Shown here: positions 46,001 to 58,000 of the stretch, one piece after another | Layout of the letters: the number at the start of each line of letters is the position of its first letter | How positions within the stretch are numbered: position 1 is the first letter of the stretch | Source of the DNA: Rhyzopertha dominica | Taxonomy: Eukaryota > Arthropoda > Insecta > Coleoptera > Bostrichidae | Assembly: GCA_025024175.1 (NCBI GenBank) | Contig: QCXZ01000041.1 | Span: 5,265,786 to 5,329,785 of the forward strand | Direction of reading: 5' to 3' | Length of the DNA stretch: 64,000 nucleotides | Program-made: the position numbers and the translations under genes | Notes under the pieces: model-generated | What the model saw: only the letters and a program-made list of their open reading frames with translations | What the model was told of the DNA's origin: nothing | Database searches by the model: none

Positions 46001-49000
46001 ATTTGTCTTTACTATACAATCACATTAAAGAATTGCAAACGTGGGTGGATGCTTTTAGTGTCATTAATATAAAACTAATACCATTTTCGACAAATACATC
46101 GTCACTAATTCAAACACTGACAAAAACGATCAATAATTTCAACTGAAAGTTGTGACGGAGGCAAAATACAAAACTAATATTTATCGTAAAGGGTGGTAGT
46201 TCATACTTATATTTATAGTTTTGCCTTGCAAAATACACCTAACCACAAGTATAAATACGATAAGCATTATTTTTGTCTATAAATTCTTTGACAAAGGCCT
46301 AGAAGGCTGGAATATATATGTACGTGTAAAGTAGTTTACTCACTATACAATTGAATTTTTATTTTCTACTAATCAATCTGACTTTTAAAAAATTTGTTTA
46401 ATCTCTGCTTAGACAAGGAACTTTGCATCAGGTACTTTTTGTAGACTCCATCTTTGAGAATTTGGAGGTGGTTAATTTCGGGTGTTAGAGTAAAAAGGCA
46501 CAAGTTTTCTCTTGGTACAGTGTCAAGCTTTCGGAATAACGCATTCCTTTATTAGGACATAGGATTTCCACACTTACAAAGACAGAGCTGAAGTAAAATA
46601 CGTGACTCTTATCATTCAAGGCACTCTAACAGAATATAATAAACAAATAGATAATAAACAGTTTGTAAAACAACACGATGATCAAAGATAAAAATACAAC
46701 AAGCGCCAAAAACGCAGTAATCACACGATCTGTTAGGTATAGATAGGATAGAAAATTGTAACATAACTTACTATACTTTCTGTAAACTACTCGTAAAACA
46801 TTACTTCAAATATTAATAAACGCCGTGTCACATTCAAATTTTGCTCAATACAGTTTTTTTCTCAGATTTTTTTATATCGCGTAGATTTTTAACATTTCAT
46901 GTTTTGTTATAAGACCATTTACTAGCATAAACATTTTGTTAAAAAGTAGTATGGTCGAGATTGCTTTGATGGTTTTACAATATGTTTGAAAACAGTTTAC
47001 CAAAAATACACTTTGTTGACAAAGTTTGTGGTGTTACACGATCTCCCATTTTCTTGATAATCGAAATACAACTATAGTACCCTAATTTGCAAATCTTTAG
47101 TGGATCATCAATTTATGTTTCTTATCGTTCCTGGGTAAAACCAAATCCTTTCGTCTTTCCTTGAATTATTAAAACAATAGGTTATAGGGAGTTCTTTTTT
47201 CCAGAAAATAGTTCAGTTGTCTTTCAACGAAGAAAAAACTAAACATTTGAGCAAACATTTTATTCGTTTTCCTACTGGTTTATTGTATGTACTACCTGTA
47301 ACATGTTTTATGATAAGAATTTAAATTTGTATGCTACCAAGTACTCTTATATCATACGTCGGATTCACAGAAATTTTCTAAAACCATCGGTTTAGTTAAT
47401 AGTGTGCATGCCTAGTTAGTAAACTTTCCAACTGTGTTGCAAATTTAATTGTACAAATATGATCCTATAAGGAAAAAACGAAATATTTGATGTTGTACTT
47501 ATTCTACCGAGCGATTCTATTAATTTTCATAAAGCTAGCTGTGGAATAAAAAGTTATGTTTTTGATTATCGTTATTTGTGAAAAAAAGGAAGAGTGCAAA
47601 TGCAATGAAGAAATGTAGCAAAAAAACATACTGTTGTAGAAATACAACTAGCAACAATTTGTGCCCTTCACTTCCAATACATTATTGCAAAAATATTGGG
47701 TATTTTTTAAATACAATGGTGTGGTAGAAGTAGATATTATTAATAAACAAATAATGTAAATTTTATTTAAGTGGTCAAAAACATTATAAAACTGCACTTT
47801 TTTTTGTAAAAAATAATATATATTTCCTTTTTGTTAGTACTTAGTACATGTGTTGTTTACTTATCTGAGCGAATTTTATTCAATTGTTATGTAAAATTCA
47901 ATATACTTGTACCTATTACAATTTTGATTATAAGAACATTTATTGAAATGGTTAAAAACATTTAAGGGTTTCCATTAAAAGCGGTTCGATGACTTATTAT
48001 TAAAAAAAAAACAAAAAGTGTAAAGATTTTAAATTTAGTTGAGAATAGTAAACTTTTTAAAGAGAAAATTAACTTGTTCGGCCATTTTTTTCTAAACCAA
48101 ATATATTCATTTTAATAAATTATTTATTCCATAGTTTTACTCTCATATGATAAACTGATCATGGTTTGTACTTTGTCATAATTATTCGATTCCTCTTTAC
48201 TAATATAACAGTTGATTTGATATAATAATGTAAAACAAAGAAGTATCAAAGAATTTTTTTCATATAATAACAGTAATACATACTTGTTGGAAGAATACTA
48301 AATTTGAAGAATTATGATTTGTTCTGCACACTCTGTGAGAGGCGAGCCTAACAACAGTCTTTCTGCATCAGAATCTAAACCCAACAGTCTATTTACATTT
48401 TATGGTCCTGTCAATCATTCTCTACCTACCATTCAGACAAGTGATATCCTATTTAATTTTTGCGCTATGTTCGACAGTTATTTTTTCTCTACGTCATGAA
48501 CACTCTCAAATTTACCGTTACGAAAAGGAATGAGCCCCCTTAATGGGAACTACTTCTTATTAAAGGGAGTGACCTGTATTCTGCCATGTATCTGTATACG
48601 TCAACATGACAGCAGGCCCCCACAGCAAGTACAGACAGATCTGTTTCGCTCGTCAGTGTAATTTAAAACTAGTGGCGACAGCACTAGTCTAGATTTGTCT
48701 ATAGTTGGTTGCAGTGCAGTCAGCATAGCACAGACATGCATTTTAAACGTGAAGATGTTCTGATGAAGTGATTTTTGGCTTATTTTATACAGATTACTAA
48801 TAAATCTTGCTTAATTTTGTTATTAAACCTTTGAAACTGTTAAATTTTTATTATGCACGGAGTGCGAGTACTTCTTACATTTTCTTTTTGTTTTCGGAGT
48901 CAAAACCTTGAAATACTTTAATTCTGCCCCCTCCGCTACTTTACAGACACCCCTTTTGACATTCTCTAAGACGAAACAAGTCCGCCATCGCAAGATTGTG

Positions 49001-52000
49001 TTCAAGTCGACCAAACTTGAATCCCTCAAAGATATAACAATTGCACAACGACAAAACAAAGAGCGGGAGTCGTTTACATCTGCCCCTATCAACGCATAAT
49101 ACCTTATTTTCTCCTCCAGTTGGCCGACGATACCACCGCAAAACATGAGCGGCGGAAGTAGAAGCAGCGCGCTAGGGGGCGGCGACCCCTTGCTGCCGTC
49201 CCCAGCATCCCCCAGCGCCGTCATCGTGTCTCCGGAAACGCTAAGCCACCACTNTTCGCCGGCAAAGAGGCCCAAGCAGACGACGCACGTGCAGATTTCA
49301 CCACAAACGAGGTACCTACATAATGTTTCATCATGAGATCCATATTTTTTATTCATATATAGTTAAGCACATATAAGGTATGAACGTTGGTTTGATCAAT
49401 GAGCGGCGAGCAGTAATTAAAGTGCGAAAGGACCAAAGCTTACACGGAATGCTTAATCTGTAACGATTGATTTGAAGAAGCCGGGATTGTAACATCTGAC
49501 TGTGTTGGTTTTCTATAAATTTCAAGGTCTATTTTACTATTTTTTACCGACATTGATAAGTCCAGAAAAAACTGAACCTTTCAGAACTTTTGGAAATTAA
49601 AAAAGCTCAGCATCAGAAAAACCATTTAGCAAATACACAAACAGAAATTCCCACGTCCAGTACGCCTTTGATATTTCCGAAATTATAAAGTCGACCTTCA
49701 AACCCAGGCGAGAGATTTTACAACTGTATTTTACAACCCCTGTAAGAAAGGGGATACAAACAAAATTCTGCACATCTGAGTTTAGTATAACGCTGTTATC
49801 TCTTTGACAATGACCGTTCTAGGTCGAAACGATCGTCAGAGTTATCTGTTAAATCAAGTGAGACAAAGCACATACGTTCAATCAGCTTGTTTCCAAGCTA
49901 CCTAATTAATTCAGGATGTTTCACAATGAATGCACCTTTGAATCTATTCAACATATAAATAATAATATTTCTTAGAAGATGTTTTAAGTCACCTTGCAGA
50001 AAATCCACGAAGATTATTCATGGAATAAATACTTCATTAATTACTGAAGTACCTATATCTTATAAACATTTATTATTTCCGCTTATGTTGAATTATACTC
50101 TACAGAACGTTCCTGCTTTGCCCCCCTAGACCAAAAGCTGGGTACGCCCATGCCTATTTATATTACCGAACAAAAGCACAACGGTCTTTTTAGCGTTTAA
50201 TGACAAGCAGTAATCAGTGGCGCTCCTGTAAATGGATGTCAAGTCATTGTTAATCTGCTGCACCGCAATACCTACATCGCTATCCTTAAATGAATAATGC
50301 AGCTTTGTATCATCCGCTTACATATGAATGTTACAATATTTTATAGAAATATGCAAGTTACAACCGTATACCGTAAACTGGAGCGGTCCCAAGATGGAAG
50401 CCTGGGGTACTCCGCAATTCAAAGAAAGTGGTGACGACAAGCTGGCACCTATCTTTACTATTTGTTTCCTATATGAAATATAGTTTTTAAGCATTAGAAC
50501 GGCGTTCCTGCTTAAACCAACAAATCTCAAAACTGTCATTAATATATCATGATCGATAGAATCAAAAGCCTTACTGTAATCCAACAAAACCAATGCTGTT
50601 AGCAAGTCATTATCAATAGCGCGCTTGATATCATCCGTAATATGAATTAGTGCTGTTGTACAGCTATAATGTTGTCTAAAACTAGACTGATGAGCGGGCA
50701 ATATATCACGAGCTAACAGTATTCTCGCAACTGACAATTCATCACAGATTCCAATAGTTTTGACATAGCGGGGAGAATCTTTTAAGTCTGTTACATTGGT
50801 AGATTTAGGCAGTGGCACCACGTAGGCAATTTTCCATTCTTAAAGTAATTTTCCACGATACAGCAGTTAATTATGTGAGATGTTTGATTAACTATAATTT
50901 GAAAACAAAGCTGTAGTACAAATGAATTAATTCCATCACCCCCCACCGCATTAGACTTGATTTTATTTAGGTGTTTCTGTACATCGTTTTGAGTAATTAA
51001 TTCAAAATTGAAGGGGTCATTCAAAACAGCTAATATTGAAGATGAAGTATATATAACAGTTGTCAACATTATTAAGACGAAAAACTATAAACCGCGTTCT
51101 TTTGTTGTGACGAGTGATAGAAAAAAGAATTTTAATTGCTTAGTGATATATTGAAAATGGAAGGTAAATGCCTAGATTTAGTAGCAAGCTACTTGCAGTC
51201 AAGCATGTCAACCTACATACAACACATTGCTTTCGACGAATATCGTTAACACTATTGGCGAATATTTCTGCTGATATGATGACCCTTAAAGAACAAGGGA
51301 GATTGGCGTTCTTCATCCACTACGTAGAGTCACTGATCAATAAATTAAGACAGCAATATAAATAAAATTTCATTGAATGTTCAGCTTAATTGTATTACAA
51401 AGTGAGGCAGTGAAAAAATTTTCGCCCACTGCATTTGCTCGTCCGTTGCTTTGTTATAGTTTGAATTGACCAAACAAACGTTTTTACATTTTTTGTCTGA
51501 GTAAGAAAAAGTAATCTTCATTAAAAGGTTGAATAAAACTCATTTGTCTCGTGATGCAACTCTGCTGCTGTTTGGAGGAGATGTTAAAATAAAACGTAAA
51601 CACCTTCTTTTAGAGANGTAAGATTTAAAAAATGCTATACCTATTTAATCGATCAAGTAAGGATAAATGATGAAATCTATACTGAATGTAGCGTAATAGT
51701 ATTAGATCACGTCACAGTTTGCTAGAGCTAATGTATTTTTATTTACAATTATTAAAATAAGTAGATATTTTCTTTTACTTATTTCTGATTTTGTCTTAAG
51801 CCATTTCACTTACGTAAGTTTTGTTTTTTCTCATTTATTTTCATTTAGGTATTTTATGTAATCTCTTCGATTATTATTTTAGGGGGTTACAACCGGGACC
51901 ACTGGCAGTAGCACCACTAGGCTACCATCAGCAGCTGCCTATGCTAAGGCGTATGTCCAGGGCTGAGAAACAGATGGAATGGAAGCAACTGGGAGCGTAA

Positions 52001-55000
52001 GTCCACCCCTAGCAGTAAAAAATCTTCCCTCATACATCATGCATTCAAAAACGTGACTAGGAATTTTTCGTATCCCTCCACAAACATTTGATATATGTAC
52101 GTGGTTCGAGGTCGCATCGCATACTAGATGCTTTGATAGTAGCGTGTTGTAATCGTGTTTTCATTGTCCACTTCCTTTCCCAGATGAATTAAAGTTGGAA
52201 AACAATAATTTTGAAAACGGCATTAGTTCGTGTCGGTGCATCAAGTCTTGCTATCATGATTCAGTTGCGGTCACCCCTGGTGGTAATAAAACTCCCCCTG
52301 TACGAAATACCCCTATGGCAATTTGTCGACAGCTTCCTTGATATTTCTTTTTTGGTGTATTTTTAGAAACCCACCCTTGTTAATAAGCGTTTCCCTTGGT
52401 TGTATCAGGAGGAATATTGGGGGTTTTAACTGTCAAGGAAGGTGTAATAAGAAGTGAGATGGAAAAATCAATAAGCAAGAACGAAACCCAGCGGGGTTGC
52501 TCTTTAGTCCATAAGGACCGTTTAAGATCATTTACAAGGACTGATGACTGCCATTCCTTCTTTGTTCTGTTTCTCCTTTACGCCATTTACGATCGCTGCT
52601 TTCCTTTACAGAGTTTCTCAAATTTAGTAACGTGGTATAAGCTATACAAATATTTAATTATTGTAGCTCAGATTGTGATGGTATTCATTGTCCCAAAATG
52701 GCCTTTGTAAAGATAATTTTGTTTCATGATCATAGTTATCCAACTTGTCAAATTCGAAGCAGGGCATGAATCTATTGTTTTCTTGATATTTCATTGTGCC
52801 TCTAAAAATAAACCGCAGTTAATTATGGATACATTAGCCATTTTATTTACAGCATTTACAGAAAATATTTATACAGTTTCATCTGTTGTGCAGTATGATT
52901 GGAAATATAAAATACTTACAATACAATGGGAGCTAATCGTATGCGTTAATGTCTTGTGCTTAAACATAATCATTTTTTTTGTACAACTTCAAGAACAACA
53001 TTAACATCCTGGCGTGTTGTCTTCTAATTGGTCAGAAACTTTGCCTTCCGCTCTGAATATAGTGCGACATACCAAGTGTTACTTAATATTAGTAATAATG
53101 TTAAGTTTGCCACCGTGGTGACAGTCAGTTGAAATTACTAAATATATATTAGTTATTATCTGAAATGATACAAGACGCTGAAGAAGAGATTAAGCGGTTA
53201 TCAAGCGTTGTAAATAATTAACGGATGTATACGGGTATTCCGCGATAAGCTTTTATTAGAAGAATATCGGGAACCAATTGAAACAACTTTCTAAAAATTT
53301 GCAGGTTGTAGTTTTATGTTCGCTTCACTTAATTTAAAACATTTTCAGGTTGCAGCCACTTCTTCTAACAGGAAGTAGATAGCAACTTTGTTAATTTAAA
53401 TCAAATACTTTGTATATTATTAAATTTATAGAATGTCATTATCATATTTATTAATATGATATGTAGTCTCAGGCTTACTGTTTTGTGATTATTTGAAGTT
53501 TTTTTGAAAATTTTGATATCTAAGGCGTGCTTGAAAAAAATAATATCTTCAAAACAAAACAACCTAGAGAGATGTGGTTTCAAAAATTCAATTCCTCATG
53601 AAATTTTCTACATTACTAACTTTCAACACTTTGCGTTTTTACAATATTATACTAATTATGGCAAACTCAATTTCAAGAATTTCTATCCCGTATAACTTGA
53701 TTTTTTTTATAAATAGAACGGTATATATCCCCTATTCTTTATGGTTTCATGGATGTTTCACCATTTTAGTTTGTGCTTTACCTTTTATAAAATGTATTTA
53801 AAAATTGAATTGAAATTATGAATGCTATTTAGTGATCACAATACTCTCTAGCTGGCATTTGCCTTATACTTCCATATAGGAACAAATGTACTTAATGAAA
53901 CTTGGTTTTTGAACCTGGGTACTTTGCTTCTTTATTAAGCGTGCCTTCATACAATGAGAGCTGTTTTGGGTCAATCTCCTAAAACACCATACCAGACAAA
54001 GTGATTTTATGGTCAACAACTTTTTGTTCTTCCAGAATTTTCGTACCTAGGTAAAATGAATGTTCCTTAGAAAAAAATTGTTTCGTCGGACTCGAGAACA
54101 TTCTTATTAGAGTCCACTTTGAAAACTTTATCCACTTTTGTTCATTCGTGTTATGAAGAATTTAGCTTCAATGGTTCCGTTTTATTACCGTGAGAATGTT
54201 TAACGAATGTACACTTGGTACGACAGTAACCTGTCGTGAGGAACCTTAATCATTTAATGGTTTCCTGATTATAATATCTGAATGTGTTTTTTTGTATACA
54301 AGGTTTTCGGAAATGTGCAAAAAAATGAAGGGTTGATCCTACTCGAAATATTGATGCCACAAAATCTCATACCATTTTTGTCGAAACTCAAAAGTAACGA
54401 AGATACAAGGTGTCAAAATTATTTTTTTCGATTAATGTTTTAATAACTTTTTGTCTTTGTATCGAAATATGAAAAACAGGACTGGGTACAGTTCATGGAC
54501 GGAAATAACAAAGGACATCAAGGAAGCAGCTAACTTAACACTCCGCCGAGAAAAATCACCCCTATCACCGAACAGGAAAGCGGCTAATGATATACTGGAA
54601 AGAATGATAAAAGCAAACAGAGAAGCAAAAAATACAGTTTAGAAGACATAAAATAGGCTAGACTAAAAAAGAGACAGCACGACGAGAATAAATGGCAAGA
54701 ATTTTTCAAAAAAATCACTGATTTACCTACTAGCGAACGCCTTAACTTTACCTTCAAATATGTAAAGAAATACAGAAGAAATAATACCGCCAACTCCAGA
54801 AAATATATACCTATGGCGCATTGGCTGAAGAAGCTAGAAGAGGAAAACATGGCACCCAAAGTAAATCTAATTGCAGAAAATGTCTACTGGCCCATTGGAG
54901 AACCACCCTCTGAAGAAAGGACGATAGAAATAATTCATAACATGAAGTGTAATAAAGCACCAGGCCTAGACAAAAGGTATAAAAAACATTAGAAGCAGCG

Positions 55001-58000
55001 TGGTTAACCAACGAAATACCAGATGAGTGGAATACTACAGTGCAAGTTCCGATTCCCAAAATTAAAACGCCGCAAAGCACGGAAGACTACCGAAGAATAA
55101 TCCTGTGTAATGTCGGATACAAGCCCCGTTCTTACTAGGAGAGATGGAAAAATACATACCAGAAGTACCGCAGTACCAAGCAGTCTTTGCAAAAAACAGA
55201 TCAACTGATGATCACATGTTTACAGTGAGAAGAATCCTAGACGAGAAATGGAGGGTAGGCACTAGAATACTGGTAATGGCCATAGATCTACAGAAAGCTT
55301 TTGATACGATAAACTATGAGGTAGTGGCACAAATCCTAAGGGACAAAGGGGTCCCTCACTACTTAATCAACAGAATAATAGAAGCTTGCCTACACGAAAA
55401 TACTACAGTGCAGTGGTTCGGACAAACAACACCAACGAAACAGAAAAACAGAAGCGTGAAACAGGGATGTCCAATATTTCCCCGTATTTTCACCATCGTA
55501 CTAGATGAAGCTCTCCAAAAAACCATAACTAACATGGAAAACCTTAACAAGCGGGAAATGAAATAGCACTACCTATAGTCCTTGCATATGCAGATGACCT
55601 GATAATAATCGCGGAGACCGAAAATGACTTGGCAGAATTCTTAGAAAATGCAGAACACGAACTCCAGAAAAATGGACTAACAATAAACTACACGAAAAGC
55701 AACATCATGATAAGAGATCCTTCCAGCAGAACAATCTTAGAAACGGGCACAAAATACAAGATAGGGAACCGGATTTTGAGAACAACAAACAAAATGAAAT
55801 ATCTAGGTACGTACATAACCAGCCATTTTAGCCGCAAAGAGACGGTTACAGAAAGAATCAAAACTGCACATAGAGTAACCAGGGCGATATTACAATTTAT
55901 AGAGAAACATAAACCACAATGGAAATTGATAAAGATTCTATATACATTAATCATTATGCCAATCATGACGTATGGAAATAGGAAAAGCTTGAGAAAGGCA
56001 GAGAAAGGTATTGTACAACTTCTAGCTAAGGCAATAAATGAAAACGAGGAAAAACCTACAGCAGAACTCCTAGATGGCAGAACGATCATAAAGAGAATAG
56101 AGGCATACGTAATGAAATACTGGGAACACATCCAAAGGAGACGAGTAGACCACATACTAAGAAAGGCCTGGGAGCTAAGCGGAGACAAACTATAGAAAGG
56201 ATAATTCAGAAATCAAGNAAGAATGAAGAACAATGGATAGAAATGGCAAAAGACAAGAAATCAATCAACGAAGAATCCTTCAGGTTATACGACATACCAG
56301 AAACCAGTGACTTTGAAATGGATCAATGATGCCAGCAACACCAAGAAAACATTAAAAACTAAACCTAACCTTCCCGCTCCAATTCCTGTATGTCCTTAAC
56401 ATGCGCTAGGCAGTCGAACTACTAGTAATCAGCATGTACCCCTCCAACCCAGCGTGGTCGGACGGCCCGGCGGTATATCCGGGAGTGGCAGAAATGCTGA
56501 CCGTACGCTGGTTCAATCAATCAATCAACTTTGTATTTCTTGTCCAGATTTAAAGCCTTGGCTTTTAAATTGTCGCCCAGTTGTATATGCTGAGTTGGGT
56601 AAAATTTTTAAACGAGTTTTTGTCGACAACGGCTTATTCTATTGTAAAGTATCGAAATACGTGGCTGCAATTTCCAAATTTCGTTAAATAACATACAACC
56701 TTTCAAATTCTTATTAAAAGTATGAAGCATCTAAAATATGTAGGCCTTAATCAGTTCATTTTCCAATTTGATGGCGAAAAAACAGTTATAAAGTTGACTT
56801 AATGTGTATCCTCTTTTTTCAGTGATGCTCTAGCCACGACCCTTTCAGCCCTGTACGGAAAATTACTAGTGGTAATGGGCACCGCGTTTCCAATGGCCGA
56901 GGTGATATCAACTTACATACCACCGTCATTTTACGAGGCCTATTACCTTTACCTCTACATAGGAAGTATGCTTTTTCTTCTGTACATGTACATTGTCCTT
57001 GTGAGGGATAGGCGAATACGGAAACGGGAGGAGAAGAAAGCGGGAAATGGCTCTACGGAAAAGGAGAGTATGACAGACGAGACTGACAATACTACAGAAA
57101 TGAGCGGAGACACCCGAAGTACACCGTCATTTCGACCCCGAAGAAATTCGTCTCTTGTATCGTTACCGAAACAGAATCACTATGGCAGTTTTTATTTGAG
57201 GATGGGAGCAGTGGGTTAGTATAAAAAATAAACCTGTTCATTTTTCAGTTATTAATCTTGAATGTGTAGCTTTCGGAATCGGGAGCATGATATACTCTGG
57301 GCTGGAGTTCGGACAATACTTCGAACTGGAGGGTAACACCAAGTGCCACAACGTGCTTTTAGCCTTGACGCCAGCTACGCGGATGGCATTCATCTTTATA
57401 CAGATGTATTTCATATTTTTGAACAACGAGGTTAGTAAATATAATATTTTCTTAGCATGTCCCAGCTCATCTTGGTTCTGCATGACTTCGTAATTACATA
57501 GCTATAGGCATAGATGAATTAATTAGTTGGTTACGTAGTTGACGTAATGTGCTGCTGTGATTGCTGTAAAGGGTTATGCGACTAAATATTGATCAGTAGT
57601 TCTGTAAGTGGTTCTTTGAATAAATTTTGTGTTTTACTAAATTTGTGGAAGTGTCCGTTTTTTTGCACGGTTAGATTCTGATATGTATTGAAACGTGATA
57701 CCATAACTTTTCATACAGTGAAACAATCTCAACGATATTTATTGGAAATGTTAACAAGAAAATGAGAATCAAACAGCAAAAAACCCCATGTCAATTGGTA
57801 ACTTCATTCACGAGTTATCCGACGTTCAAAAAAATTTCACTCAGTGTCCGATTTTTTTGCACGCTACTGTATGTTATTTCCGATAATGTGAAGTAAATTT
57901 ACCTTCCTTGCAGCAAATGCGGGTCTACAAGCACAAGGTGACCGCCAGGTTCGGCCTAATGCACATGATAGGCACCAACCTTTCCGTGTGGCTGAACGTG

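Noticed and set aside
48823..49356. 177-codon open frame on the - strand over otopetrin exon 2
   Set aside because: It is the antisense shadow of a GC-rich coding exon and contains an N. No family resemblance.
55688..56188. 166-codon open frame on the - strand
   Set aside because: Antisense shadow of the retrotransposon RT frame.
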